A stretch of DNA of 64,000 nt from AP-15 sp963790875 (GCA_963790875.1 CAWBQT010000016.1:496001-560000), one strand, 5' to 3'; shown: positions 9,210 to 17,893, numbered from the stretch's first letter. The notes: generated by a model from the sequence alone, not told the origin. Made by a program: numbers and translations.

Positions 9210-9299
9210 GGCGCGGGCTCCCTCGGCGCAGAATAGCCGACATTATCGGCAACGGCCATGACCGGCAATGCCATCCCCAGCCGATTGGAGCGGGACGCC

Positions 9300-10478
9300 A
9301 TGAAGATCGCACGCATCGAAACCTTCATCCTCGGCACGGGCAGCGGCAAGGATTTGCTGTTCTGCCGGGTCGAGGCCGAAGACGGTCTCTACGGCTGGGG
9401 CGAAGCCTATGTCACGCACGGCAAGGAGAGCGTTGTCGCCGAGATCATCCGCGTGATGGCGCCGCACATCATCGGCCGCGAAGTCTTCAGTATCCGCCAT
9501 ACCGGCCAGATCATGTTCGAGGATTTCGCGATCAAGCGCGGTTCGCCGGAACTCTCCTCGGCCTGGAGCGCCATCGAGATCGCGTCATGGGACATTCTCG
9601 GCAAGCATGCGGGGCTGCCGATATACAATCTGATCGGCGGCGCCTCGCGCGAACGCGTGCGCGTCTATGCCAACGGCTGGTCGCGCGGCTCGACGATCGA
9701 GGAAGGGGTCGAGCGCGGGCTCCAGGTCAAGGCGATGGGCTTTACGGCCGCGAAGTTCGACCCGTTTCCGGGACCCTGGCGGGCCTATGTCGACCGCCGC
9801 GACGAGGATTTTGCGATCGCCTATGTCAAGGCGATGCGCGACGCCTTGGGCAGCGATTTCGAATTGCTGATCGAGGCGCATCGCCGCTTTGCCCCGAGCC
9901 ACGCGATCCGCATCGGCCGTCGTCTCGCCGAGCTCGGCATCGATTGGTACGAGGAGCCGTGCCTGGCGGAAAACATCGACCTCGTCGCCGAGGTGCGCCG
10001 CCAGGTGCCGGTCCCGATCGTTACCGGCGAGGCGCTCCACACGAAGGAGGCGTTTTTCGAGTGCCTCGCCAAGCGCGCCGCCGACATCCTGAACCCCGAC
10101 ATCTGCGTCGTCGGCGGCATCACCGCGATGCTCGACATCGCCGCGATGGCGCAGCCGCAAGCGGTGGTTTTGGCACCGCATAATTACAACAGCACCTTGG
10201 TCGGGCTCGCCGCGACCGTGCATCTTTCGGCGGTGATCCCGAATTTCCGCATCACCGAATATTTCGTCAATTTTCAGGATCTGTGCCGCGACATCGCCAC
10301 CCGCCCGTTGACGGTCGAGGGCGGCTGGATCGATCTGCCGACCGCTCCGGGCCTCGGCATCGATATCGATGTCGACAGATTGCGCGCCCACCCGCACCAG
10401 GAGACGACGCATCGCGGCTTTCGGCAATATTGGGAAGAATTTCCGCGCAAAGGCTACGCGCCGAGCCTGCGCGGCTGA
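9300..10478 (+). CDS. Mandelate racemase/muconate lactonizing enzyme family protein (galactonate dehydratase-like)
   Basis: A 392-residue enolase-superfamily enzyme. ATG 9300 is chosen because GGAGCGG precedes it and MKIARIETFILG matches the usual start of the capping domain; the frame opens 42 bases earlier. The barrel shows FTAAKFDPF with a lysine, LLIEAHRRF (acidic ligand plus histidine), WYEEPCLAEN, VTGEALHTKEAFFE, and LAPHNYNST with the likely general base. This pattern is closest to acid-sugar dehydratases, although the first ligand is Glu rather than the common Asp. Divergent with an amidohydrolase gene. The substrate is not predictable. Confidence 0.9.
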   Translation: MKIARIETFILGTGSGKDLLFCRVEAEDGLYGWGEAYVTHGKESVVAEIIRVMAPHIIGREVFSIRHTGQIMFEDFAIKRGSPELSSAWSAIEIASWDILGKHAGLPIYNLIGGASRERVRVYANGWSRGSTIEEGVERGLQVKAMGFTAAKFDPFPGPWRAYVDRRDEDFAIAYVKAMRDALGSDFELLIEAHRRFAPSHAIRIGRRLAELGIDWYEEPCLAENIDLVAEVRRQVPVPIVTGEALHTKEAFFECLAKRAADILNPDICVVGGITAMLDIAAMAQPQAVVLAPHNYNSTLVGLAATVHLSAVIPNFRITEYFVNFQDLCRDIATRPLTVEGGWIDLPTAPGLGIDIDVDRLRAHPHQETTHRGFRQYWEEFPRKGYAPSLRG

Positions 10479-10541
10479 GACGAGGGGATCCTTTCCGTCG
10501 ATTTGGTCAGTCGATTTGGCTGGGGACGCGATGCCGACGGA

Positions 10542-11714
10542 TCAGGCGGTTTCGGTGAAGATCTCGCGGCCGATCAGCATGCGCCTGATCTCCGAGGTAC
10601 CGGCGCCGATCTCGTAGAGCTTGGCGTCGCGCAGCAGGCGGCCGGCCGGAAAGTCGTTGATATAGCCGTTGCCGCCCAGAATCTGCACCGCGTCGAGCGC
10701 CATCGCCGTCGCCTTCTCGGCGGCATAGAGGATCGCGCCGGCCGCGTCCTTGCGCGTCGTCCGGCCGCGGTCGCAAGCCTTGGCCACAGCGTAAACATAG
10801 GCTTTGCAGGCGTTCATCGCCGTGTACATGTCGGCGATCTTGCCCTGGATCAGCTGGAACTCGCCGATCGGCTGGCCGAACTGCCGGCGGTCGTGGATGT
10901 AGGGGACCACGAGGTCGAGACAGGCCTGCATGATGCCGAGCGGACCGGCAGCCAAGACAGCGCGCTCGTAATCGAGCCCGCTCATCAGCACATGCACGCC
11001 CTCGTCGACCCGGCCGAGGACGTTTTCTTCCGGGACCTCGCAATCCTCGAAAACGAGTTCGGAGGTCGGCGAGCCGCGCATGCCGAGCTTGTCGAGCTTC
11101 TGCGCCGGGCGGAAACCGTTGAACCCGTTTTCGACGAGAAAGGCGGTGATGCCGCGCGGGCCCGCATCCGGCCGGGTCTTGGCGTAGACCACCAAGGTCG
11201 CTGCGACATGGCCGTTGGTGATCCACAGCTTGCTGCCGTTCAAGATATAGCGGCCGTCTTTTTTATCGGCCCGCAGGCGCATCGAGACGACGTCGGAGCC
11301 GGCGCCGGGTTCGCTCATCGCCAGGGCGCCGACGTGCTCGCCGGAGATCAGCTTTGGCAGATAGCGGCGCTTTTGCGCCTCGCTGCCGTTGCGGCGGATC
11401 TGGTTGACGCACAGGTTCGAATGCGCGCCGTAGGAGAGGCCGACCGAGGCCGAGGCGCGACTCACCTCCTCCATCGCGACGCAGTGCGCCAGATAACCCA
11501 TGCCGGCGCCGCCATATTCCTCTTCGACAGTGATGCCGTGCAGGCCGAGCGCCCCCATCAGGGGCCACAGCTCGATCGGGAACCGGTCGTTGCGGTCGAT
11601 CTCGGCGGCGAGCGGCGCGACCTTGTCTTCGGCAAAGCCGCGCACCGTCGCGCGCAGCATGTCGATCTCGGGGCCGAGATCGAAATCGAATGCGCCGAGG
11701 CGCGCGTTCTGCAT
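10542..11714 (-). CDS. ivd: Isovaleryl-CoA dehydrogenase
   Basis: A 390-residue acyl-CoA dehydrogenase of leucine breakdown: it oxidises isovaleryl-CoA to 3-methylcrotonyl-CoA and passes electrons to ETF. The FAD/substrate motifs ALAMSEPGAGSDVVSM and KLWITNGHVA are present. The catalytic base is most likely Glu250 in GLDYERAVLAAGPLG, the position used by isovaleryl-CoA dehydrogenases rather than the C-terminal Glu of other family members. The C-terminus has QILGGNGYINDFP and IGAGTSEIRRMLIGRE. The usual methylcrotonyl-CoA carboxylase genes are not beside it, so it stands alone next to tRNA-Leu. Confidence 0.9.
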   Translation of the reverse strand: MQNARLGAFDFDLGPEIDMLRATVRGFAEDKVAPLAAEIDRNDRFPIELWPLMGALGLHGITVEEEYGGAGMGYLAHCVAMEEVSRASASVGLSYGAHSNLCVNQIRRNGSEAQKRRYLPKLISGEHVGALAMSEPGAGSDVVSMRLRADKKDGRYILNGSKLWITNGHVAATLVVYAKTRPDAGPRGITAFLVENGFNGFRPAQKLDKLGMRGSPTSELVFEDCEVPEENVLGRVDEGVHVLMSGLDYERAVLAAGPLGIMQACLDLVVPYIHDRRQFGQPIGEFQLIQGKIADMYTAMNACKAYVYAVAKACDRGRTTRKDAAGAILYAAEKATAMALDAVQILGGNGYINDFPAGRLLRDAKLYEIGAGTSEIRRMLIGREIFTETA

Positions 11715-11756
11715 CGCTCAATTCAGGCCGCGGCGCGCCAACACCCGCCGGAAACC

Positions 11757-11843
11757 TGGTGCGGTCGAGAAGACTCGAACTTCCACGGAGTTTCCCCCAC
11801 AGCGACCTCAACGCTGCGCGTCTACCAATTCCGCCACGACCGC
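11757..11843 (-). tRNA. tRNA-Leu (anticodon GAG)
   Basis: The reverse complement folds as an 87-base class II tRNA. The 7-bp acceptor stem is GCGGUCG/CGACCGC with discriminator A and an encoded CCA. The D-arm contains AAUUGGUAGAC, the anticodon stem is CAGCG/CGCUG with loop UUGAGGU giving anticodon GAG, there is a long variable arm, and the T-arm has GUUCGAGUC. The long arm and anticodon identify leucine, reading CUC/CUU codons. Confidence 0.95.
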
Positions 11844-11917
11844 ACGGTAGGGGACGGCTTTCGCATCTCGCCGCGAGCCGGGCTGATTAGCAAATCCGGG
11901 CACCCATATCAAGCGGC

Positions 11918-12586
11918 ATGGATCGCGAGAGAACCCGCTACCTGGCCCCGATTGAATGGCGGACGAGCGGCGAGCCGGTCGACTATGCAGCGGCCGTGGC
12001 GGCGATGGAAGATCGGGTGCAGGCGATCCGCGCCGGCGAGGCGCCCGAACTCGTCTGGCTCGTCGAGCACCCGCCGCTTTACAGCGCCGGCACCAGCGCG
12101 CGCGACGAGGAACTCTTGGACCCGCGCCGGCTCCCGGTACATCGTACCGGCCGCGGTGGGCGCTGGACCTATCACGGGCCGGGCCAGCGCGTCGCCTACG
12201 TGCTGCTCGACCTTGCCCGCCGCCATTTGGACGTGCACTGCTTTGTCCATTATCTCGAGGAATGGGGCATCCGCACGCTGGCGCATTTCGGCGTCGCCGG
12301 CGAGCGGCGCGAGGGCCGGATCGGGATCTGGGTCGCGCGCGGCGCCGGCGAGGCCAAGATCGCCGCGATCGGCGTGCGCGTGCGGCGCTCCGTGACCTAT
12401 CACGGCATCGCCTTCAACATCGACCCTGACCTCGGCCATTACCGAGGCATCGTCCCCTGCGGCATCGCCGAATACGGCGTCACCTCGCTCGCCGCACTCG
12501 AGGTCGCGGCAGCGATGGCCGATGTCGACGAGGCACTCCGCGCCGAATTTTCGCCAGCCTTCGATCGGCCGGCCGCCTGCCGATGA
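11918..12586 (+). CDS. lipB: Lipoyl(octanoyl) transferase LipB
   Basis: A 222-residue octanoyltransferase that moves octanoate from acyl carrier protein to lipoyl domains of 2-oxoacid dehydrogenases and the glycine cleavage system. Diagnostic parts are RTGRGGRWTYHGPGQ around residues 76-90, the catalytic lysine at about K147 (EAKIAAIGVRVRR) and the acyl-accepting cysteine at about C181 (VPCGIAEYGVTSL). The stop overlaps the rarA start in an ATGA tetranucleotide, so translation is probably coupled in the lipB-rarA-rlu-ATP12 run. Confidence 0.95.
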   Translation: MDRERTRYLAPIEWRTSGEPVDYAAAVAAMEDRVQAIRAGEAPELVWLVEHPPLYSAGTSARDEELLDPRRLPVHRTGRGGRWTYHGPGQRVAYVLLDLARRHLDVHCFVHYLEEWGIRTLAHFGVAGERREGRIGIWVARGAGEAKIAAIGVRVRRSVTYHGIAFNIDPDLGHYRGIVPCGIAEYGVTSLAALEVAAAMADVDEALRAEFSPAFDRPAACR

Positions 12587-13896
12587 GCACCCTCTTTGAA
12601 GACGCGGCGCCGCGCCCGCTCGCCGACCGGCTGCGGCCGCGCCATCTTGCCGAGGTCGTCGGCCAGGACCACCTGCTCGGTCCGGACGGGCCGATCGGCC
12701 GCATGGTGGCGAGCCGGCACCTCGCCTCGATGATCCTCTGGGGTCCGCCGGGCTGCGGCAAGACGACGATCGCGCGGCTCTTGGCCGCCACGGTATCGAC
12801 TGGGGGCACGGATCTCGTGTTCGAACGGTTGTCGGCGGTTTTTTCCGGCGTCGCCGATCTGCGCAAGGTGTTCGATGCGGCGAAGAAACGCCGCGAGGTC
12901 GGGCGCAGCACGCTGTTGTTCGTCGACGAGATCCACCGCTTCAATCGGGCTCAGCAGGACGCGTTCCTGCCGGTCGTCGAAGACGGCACCGTCGTTCTCG
13001 TCGGCGCGACGACCGAGAACCCGTCCTTCGAATTGATCGGCGCCTTGCTGTCGCGCGCGCAAGTCTTCGTGCTGCGCCGCCTCGCCGATGACGATCTCGA
13101 AACCTTGCTGCAGCGCGCCGAGCGGCATCTCGGCCGGACCCTGCCGCTAACCGCCGAAGGGCGCGCCGCGCTGCGCGCGATGGCGGATGGCGACGGACGG
13201 TTCCTCTGCAATCTCGCCGAGGAGATCGCGTGCCGGCCCGGCGACACGCCGCTCGGGCCGCAACAGCTCGCCGAACTGGTGCAGCGCCGCGCGCCGCTCT
13301 ACGACAAGGCGCAGGAAGGCCACTACAACCTGATCAGCGCCTTGCACAAAGCCCTGCGCGGCTCGGATACCGATGCGGCACTCTATTGGCTGGCGCGCAT
13401 GCTGGCCGGCGGCGAGGACCCGACCTACATTCTGCGCCGGCTAACCCGCGCCGCGGTCGAGGATATCGGCCTCGCCGACCCGCAGGCGGTCGCCCAGGCG
13501 CTCGCCGCCTGGGATGCCTACGACCGGCTCGGTTCGCCGGAGGGCGAGCTGGCGATCGCCCAATGCGTGATTTATCTGGCGACCGCGCCGAAATCGAATG
13601 CCGCCTATGCGGCGTTTGGCGAAGCGCAAGCGATGGCGCGCGAAACCGGCTCTCTAATGCCGCCATTGCACATCCTGAACGCGCCGACCCGGTTGCTGCG
13701 CGAGCTCGGCTACGGCCGGGGCTATGTTTACGACCACGCGACCGCGGCCGGCTTTTCCGGCCAGAATTATTTCCCTGACGGAGTGCAGCGCCGCAATTTC
13801 TACCGGCCGGACGAGCGCGGCTTCGAGCGCGAGATCAAGAAGCGCCTCGATTATTGGGAAAAGCTGCGCGAGCGCGCCGCGGCCCCGCCGCCGTGA
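12583..13896 (+). CDS. rarA: Replication-associated recombination protein A (AAA+ ATPase)
   Basis: A 437-residue AAA+ ATPase of the RarA/MgsA/WRNIP1 family, which acts at stalled replication forks and resembles clamp-loader subunits. It begins with LADRLRPRHLAEVVGQDHLLG, has Walker A GPPGCGKTT at residues 54-62, Walker B LLFVDEIHRFN, and sensor-1 GATTENPSFE. The C-terminal lid and tetramerisation domain include HYNLISALHKALRGSD and DPTYILRRLTRAAVEDIGLAD. It overlaps lipB by 4 bases. Length and motifs are complete. Confidence 0.95.
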   Translation: MSTLFEDAAPRPLADRLRPRHLAEVVGQDHLLGPDGPIGRMVASRHLASMILWGPPGCGKTTIARLLAATVSTGGTDLVFERLSAVFSGVADLRKVFDAAKKRREVGRSTLLFVDEIHRFNRAQQDAFLPVVEDGTVVLVGATTENPSFELIGALLSRAQVFVLRRLADDDLETLLQRAERHLGRTLPLTAEGRAALRAMADGDGRFLCNLAEEIACRPGDTPLGPQQLAELVQRRAPLYDKAQEGHYNLISALHKALRGSDTDAALYWLARMLAGGEDPTYILRRLTRAAVEDIGLADPQAVAQALAAWDAYDRLGSPEGELAIAQCVIYLATAPKSNAAYAAFGEAQAMARETGSLMPPLHILNAPTRLLRELGYGRGYVYDHATAAGFSGQNYFPDGVQRRNFYRPDERGFEREIKKRLDYWEKLRERAAAPPP

Positions 13897-13906
13897 GCAA
13901 TCCGGC

Positions 13907-14884
13907 ATGAATCCTCTGGGCGAGACCGTAACGATCGCCGAGGCCGAGGGGCCGCTTCGCCTCGACCGCTGGTTCAAGCGCCATTATCCGGCGCTCGCTC
14001 ACGGCCGGCTCGAAAAGCTGCTGCGCACCGGGCAGATTCGGGTCGACGGCAAGCGGGCGCGGTCGGGCGACCGGCTATCGGCCGGACAGCAAATCGGCTT
14101 GCCGCGGCTGACGGACCTGCCGCCGCCGCCGACCCGCATCAGGCCGGACGACGAGGCGTGGCTGCAGCGGCTGATCCTGCACCGCGACGCGGCGCTGATC
14201 GCGCTGAACAAGCCGGCCGGTCTCGCGGTGCAGGGCGGTACCGGCGCCGAACGCCACCTCGACGGGCTGCTCGACGCGCTGCGTTTCGGCAATGACGAGC
14301 GGCCGCGCCTCGTCCACCGGCTCGACAAGGATACGAGCGGCGTCCTGGTGATCGCCCGCACCGCCGCGGCGGCGGCGTTTCTGGCCAGGGCGTTTCGCGT
14401 CGGATCGACGCGCAAACTCTATTGGGCGCTCGTCGTCGGCCGGCCTAAGCCGGTGCACGGACGCATCGATCTGGCGCTCGCCAAGCGCGCCGGGGCCGGC
14501 GGCGAACGCGTGCGCCCCAATGCCGATGACGGCAAGCGCGCCGTCAGCTACTACCACGTCGTCGAGAGTGCCGGCGAGCGGGCGAGCTGGCTGGCGCTGC
14601 TGCCGGTCACCGGCCGCACGCACCAGTTGCGCGCGCATTGTGCCGCGATCGGCTCGCCGATCGTTGGGGATTTCAAATATGGCGGGGCGCTCGCCCGGCT
14701 CGCCGGCTTGCCGGAAGCCCGTCGGGTGCACCTGCACGCCCGGGCGCTGAGCTTGCCGCATCCTGCGGGTGGCGGTTTGCGGATCGTCGCACCGCTGTCG
14801 CCGCACATGCGGCAAAGCTGGGCGTTCTTCGGATTTCCGGGCGATGCCGCCGATCCTTTCGCCGGCATCGATCCCGCCCGATGA
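13907..14884 (+). CDS. RluA-family pseudouridine synthase (RluC/RluD type)
   Basis: A 325-residue rRNA or tRNA pseudouridine synthase. An N-terminal S4 RNA-binding domain (LRLDRWFKRHYPALAHGRLE to residue about 60) precedes the catalytic domain with the active-site aspartate D140 in RLVHRLDKDTSG, plus LIALNKPAGLAVQGG and TGRTHQLRAHCAAIG. ATG 13907 is chosen because the domain starts there; the open frame extends upstream inside rarA. Its TGA overlaps the ATG of the next gene. Which uridines it modifies cannot be decided from sequence. Confidence 0.92.
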   Translation: MNPLGETVTIAEAEGPLRLDRWFKRHYPALAHGRLEKLLRTGQIRVDGKRARSGDRLSAGQQIGLPRLTDLPPPPTRIRPDDEAWLQRLILHRDAALIALNKPAGLAVQGGTGAERHLDGLLDALRFGNDERPRLVHRLDKDTSGVLVIARTAAAAAFLARAFRVGSTRKLYWALVVGRPKPVHGRIDLALAKRAGAGGERVRPNADDGKRAVSYYHVVESAGERASWLALLPVTGRTHQLRAHCAAIGSPIVGDFKYGGALARLAGLPEARRVHLHARALSLPHPAGGGLRIVAPLSPHMRQSWAFFGFPGDAADPFAGIDPAR

Positions 14885-15576
14885 AGCGCTCCTATCGGCT
14901 CGCGGCGCCGGTGCCGGCTCCCGTAGGGTTCGGCGTGGCTCTCGACGGCCGCCTCGTCAAGACGCCGGGGAAGCGCGACCTCGTCGTCCCCGGCGCGGCC
15001 CTGGCAACGGCGATCGCCGCGGAATGGAACGGGCAGGGAGCGGAGCTTCGGCCGGCAACGATGCCGCTGACCCGCCTCGCCAATATCACGATCGACCGCA
15101 ACCCGAGGGAGCGCGAAGCGGTCGTCAAACAGATCGCCCTTTATGCCGGGACGGATCTCGTCTGCTACCGGACGGCGGATCAGCCGGCGCTCGCGGCACG
15201 CCAGCGGGCGGTGTGGCAGCCGCTTCTCGACTGGGCGGTCCTGCGCTACGACGCCCCGCTGACGGTGACCGCCGGGGTGATCCCGGCGCGGCAGCCCGAG
15301 GCGAGCCTCAAGGCGTTTCGTGCGGCGGTCGCCGCGCAGGACGACTTCGCCCTGACGGCGCTCAACGCGGCGACCACTGCCTGCGGCTCGCTGGTCCTCG
15401 CCCTCGCTCTCGTCGAAGGCCGTCTCGACGCGGCCGCAGCTTTCGCCGCGTCACAGGTCGACGAAAGCTATCAGATCGAAGCCTGGGGCAAGGATGCCGA
15501 GCAGACGGAGCGCCGCCGTTCGCTCGCCGCCGAAATCGACGCCGCGGCCCGGTTCCTGTCGTTGTTGCGCGCCTGA
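14881..15576 (+). CDS. ATP12 family F1-ATPase assembly chaperone
   Basis: A 231-residue ATP12-like protein, found in alphaproteobacteria and mitochondria, where it chaperones the F1 alpha subunit during ATP synthase assembly. Family signatures include FGVALDGRLVKTPGKRDLVVP, AAEWNGQG, MPLTRLANITID, the DLVCYRTADQP block and a conserved tail with ESYQIEAWGKDAEQTERR. ATG 14881 overlaps the pseudouridine synthase stop (ATGA), so the genes are probably co-translated. No ATP synthase genes are nearby. Confidence 0.92.
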   Translation: MKRSYRLAAPVPAPVGFGVALDGRLVKTPGKRDLVVPGAALATAIAAEWNGQGAELRPATMPLTRLANITIDRNPREREAVVKQIALYAGTDLVCYRTADQPALAARQRAVWQPLLDWAVLRYDAPLTVTAGVIPARQPEASLKAFRAAVAAQDDFALTALNAATTACGSLVLALALVEGRLDAAAAFAASQVDESYQIEAWGKDAEQTERRRSLAAEIDAAARFLSLLRA

Positions 15577-15620
15577 GCCGGCGTCGGGGTCGCGTCCCGA
15601 CGCGGGCTGGTTTCCGGCGG

Positions 15621-16178
15621 TCAAGCGTGGCCGGCGTCGCTCGACAAAGTCGAGAGATCGACGCCGAGCTTGGCGAAGGCTCGGCGCCATTTGCCGTCGT
15701 GATCGGCATCGAAGACGATGCCGTCATCGGCGGCAACGCACAGCCAGCCATTCGCCTGGATCTCGGCGTCGAGCTGGCCCGGCCCCCAGCCGGCATAGCC
15801 GAGTGCGAAAAGACAGCGCCGCGGGCCGGCACCTTTGCCGATTGCCCGCAGGATCTCGAGCGTCGCCGTGACCGCAATATTGCCGGCGACGTGCATCGTC
15901 GCCTCTTCCCGGTAGTCGGTCGTGTGCAGCACGAAGCCGCGGCCGATCTCGACCGGTCCGCCGAAATGCACCGGCTGTCCCTCGGCCGAGCGGCCGGGGT
16001 CGATATCGAGCTGGGCGAACAGTGCCTCCATGGTCAGCGAGCCGAGCGGCTTGTTGATGACGAGGCCCATGGCGCCGTCGCTGTCGCTGTGCGCGCAGAG
16101 ATAAATCACCGAGCGGGCAAATCGCTGGTCTGGCATCTGCGGCATTGCCACCAGCAGTTGGCCGGCCAGTGACTTCAT
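15621..16178 (-). CDS. YqgE/AlgH family protein (UPF0301)
   Basis: A 185-residue member of the YqgE/AlgH family: SLAGQLLVAMPQMPDQRFARSV at the start, then YLCAHSDSDGAMGLVINKP, VHFGGPVEIGRGFVLH, and a C-terminal FALGYAGWGPGQLDAEI. The family is conserved, cytoplasmic and of unresolved biochemical function. ATG 16178 is chosen over the upstream 16226 start because GGAGG sits 5 bases before it and family members begin at MKSL. It is convergent with the ATP12 operon and divergent from the peroxiredoxin gene. Confidence 0.9.
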   Translation of the reverse strand: MKSLAGQLLVAMPQMPDQRFARSVIYLCAHSDSDGAMGLVINKPLGSLTMEALFAQLDIDPGRSAEGQPVHFGGPVEIGRGFVLHTTDYREEATMHVAGNIAVTATLEILRAIGKGAGPRRCLFALGYAGWGPGQLDAEIQANGWLCVAADDGIVFDADHDGKWRRAFAKLGVDLSTLSSDAGHA

Positions 16179-16354
16179 GCCATCCTCCGTGGTGCCGATC
16201 GTCTGCCCAATTTTACGCCAACCCATGCCGCCTCGGGCAAAAAATCGGCGGCCGGTGCGGGTTTTGCCACAACGCGGCCGCCGCGTTTGCCGCGCCGCGC
16301 GCCCTGTGCTATCGGTCGGCGATCAGGGGTCGGTGCAGTATCGGAGGGACAGCG

Positions 16355-16843
16355 ATGACGATCAAGGTCGGCGACAAGCTGCCGTCGGTGACGCTGCGGC
16401 AGGTCACCCCCGAAGGACCGAAAGAGGTTTCGACCGAAAGCTTCTTCGGCGGCAGGAGAGTGGTTCTGTTCGCGGTGCCGGGCGCCTTTACGCCGGCCTG
16501 CTCGCAGCGCCATCTGCCGGGCTATGTCGACAAGGCGGTGGATCTCAAGGCAAAGGGCATCGACGAGATCGCCTGCGTCGCGGTCAACGATGCCGCCGTC
16601 CTCACCGCCTGGGGTCGTGACCAGAAAAGCGAAGGCAAGGTGACGATGCTGGCCGACGGCAGCGGCGACTTCGTGCGCGCGCTCGGCCTCGAACTCGACC
16701 TGACGAAGGGCGGGCTCGGCATCCGCTCGCAGCGTTATTCGATGCTGGTCGAGGACAGTGTCGTCAAATCGCTGAACATCGAGCCGGCGCCGGGTCAGGT
16801 CGACGCGTCGAGCGCCGAAGCGATGCTGAAGGCGATCGTCTAG
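16355..16843 (+). CDS. Peroxiredoxin (Prx5 type)
   Basis: A 162-residue thiol peroxidase that reduces hydroperoxides. The peroxidatic cysteine is C49 in AVPGAFTPACSQRHLPGY, characteristic of the Prx5 subfamily, and a further cysteine is in EIACVAVND. The remaining strands (VTMLADGSGDFVRALGLELD, RYSMLVEDSVVKSLNIEP) match the family across the full length. CGGAGGGA lies 8 bases before ATG 16355; the open frame continues upstream but without homology. Glutaredoxin or glutathione would be the usual reductant. Confidence 0.93.
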   Translation: MTIKVGDKLPSVTLRQVTPEGPKEVSTESFFGGRRVVLFAVPGAFTPACSQRHLPGYVDKAVDLKAKGIDEIACVAVNDAAVLTAWGRDQKSEGKVTMLADGSGDFVRALGLELDLTKGGLGIRSQRYSMLVEDSVVKSLNIEPAPGQVDASSAEAMLKAIV

Positions 16844-16862
16844 CTCTAGCGCCCGGCTCGCG

Positions 16863-16881
16863 ACGCTCGCTTGCCGAGCGT
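16863..16881. terminator. Possible terminator hairpin after peroxiredoxin
   Basis: An inverted repeat ACGCTCG / CGAGCGT with a 5-base loop lies 20 bases after the peroxiredoxin stop, inside a larger imperfect stem (CGCCC ... GGGCG). There is no run of T after it, so intrinsic termination is only a suggestion. The rest of the 16844-17167 gap shows no convincing gene; its last part carries the short TGTAAA-type palindrome before the TetR gene. Confidence 0.35.
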
Positions 16882-17119
16882 TGGGCGAGCGGTGCCAGTG
16901 GATTGAAGGGGTCGCCGGCGCGGGCGAGTAGCCGCGTCTGCTGCGGCGGCGCCGCAAACTGCGCACTGCAACCCGGCAAAAGGCGTGAAATTCCCTGCCC
17001 CGCGGGATTCGCCGCGAAAGCGGCCGGTCGATCCGTCGTAATCGACTGAAATTCGGTGACCTGCGGCGGCGGGCCCGAGTGACTGAAGCGCAATTGCGCT
17101 GCCGGCCGGCCGCATTCCG

Positions 17120-17138
17120 ATGTAAAAGCCGTTTACAT
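17120..17138. promoter_or_regulatory. Short palindrome upstream of the TetR gene (possible autoregulatory operator)
   Basis: ATGTAAA and TTTACAT, 7-bp arms separated by AGCCG, lie 30 bases before the TetR start. The ATGTA/TACAT core is shared with the longer palindrome downstream of the regulator gene, which would fit one protein recognising both sites. Inference only. Confidence 0.45.
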
Positions 17139-17167
17139 GAACGGATCCTTCGCATGAGCGGGCCTGC

Positions 17168-17839
17168 ATGAACTGGTCGGGCGACCAGCCGGGCGGGCGG
17201 CGCGGCTACCATCACGGCAATCTGCGCGAGGCGTTGATCCAGGCCGCCCTCGACCTGATCGCCAAGAAGGGGCCGGCCGGTTTCACCTTTGCCGATGCGG
17301 CGCGTTCGGCCGGGGTCAGTTCGGCGGCACCCTACCGCCATTTCCGTGACCGCGACGCGCTGATCGCCGATGTCGCGCGACGCGGCTTCGAGCTGTTCGC
17401 GGTGCGTCTCGAAGAGGCCTGGAACGACGGCCGCCCGGAACCCTTTGCCGCCTTCGAGAATGTCGGCCGCGCCTACCTTGCCTTCGCCCGCAACGAGCCG
17501 GCCTATTACTCGGCGATGTTCGAGGGCGGGGCGTCGCTCGACGACGATCCCGCCTTGCGCCAGACGGCCGACAGTAGCTTTGCCGTGTTGCGCCGCGCCT
17601 CGGCGAGCTTGTGCGCCACGCTGCCGCGCGAGCGGCGGCCGCCGGTCCTGATGATGAGCCTGCATGTCTGGGCGCTGTCGCACGGCATCGCCTCGCTATT
17701 CGCGCGCGGCGACGGCGGCCGGCGACGCCTGCCGATGACCCCCGAGGACCTGCTCGAAGCCGGCATGCTGATTTATCTACGCGGCCTCGGCCTGATCGCC
17801 GAGCCGGCCGAAGCGGAGCCTCGACGCGGTCCCTCTTGA
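17168..17839 (+). CDS. TetR/AcrR family transcriptional regulator
   Basis: A 223-residue one-component regulator. The N-terminal helix-turn-helix reads REALIQAALDLIAKKGPAGF, TFADAARSAGVSSAAPYRHF, DRDALIADVARRGFEL, preceded by a basic RRGYHHGNL segment often seen in this subfamily. The C-terminal ligand domain contains HVWALSHGIASLFARG, like TetR members with the WHG-type effector domain. A perfect palindrome lies immediately downstream over the promoter of the DUF2852 gene and a related shorter one lies upstream, so it probably represses both itself and that gene. The ligand is unknown. Confidence 0.9.
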   Translation: MNWSGDQPGGRRGYHHGNLREALIQAALDLIAKKGPAGFTFADAARSAGVSSAAPYRHFRDRDALIADVARRGFELFAVRLEEAWNDGRPEPFAAFENVGRAYLAFARNEPAYYSAMFEGGASLDDDPALRQTADSSFAVLRRASASLCATLPRERRPPVLMMSLHVWALSHGIASLFARGDGGRRRLPMTPEDLLEAGMLIYLRGLGLIAEPAEAEPRRGPS

Positions 17840-17884
17840 CAGGCCGGCCGGCGGGATTTATGTGAATGTAAGATACATTCACAT
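17836..17884 (+). promoter_or_regulatory. Promoter with overlapping 25-bp perfect palindrome (TetR-type operator)
   Basis: A consensus -35 TTGACA (17836-17841) is followed after 17 bases by TATGTG (17859-17864). Over the -10 lies a perfect inverted repeat at 17860-17884: ATGTGAATGTA, spacer AGA, TACATTCACAT. The downstream gene starts at 17894. A dimeric repressor bound here would exclude RNA polymerase, and the TetR gene ending 21 bases upstream of the site is the obvious candidate. Confidence 0.75.
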
Positions 17885-17893
17885 GAGGGCGTC

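Noticed and set aside
10503..12395. 630-residue plus-strand frame over ivd and lipB
   Set aside because: It is antisense to isovaleryl-CoA dehydrogenase, crosses the tRNA gene and then overlaps lipB in another frame; no family similarity.
16846..17169. 107-residue minus-strand frame between peroxiredoxin and TetR genes
   Set aside because: Basic, low-complexity translation with no family pattern, and it covers the hairpin and the putative operator; treated as intergenic.
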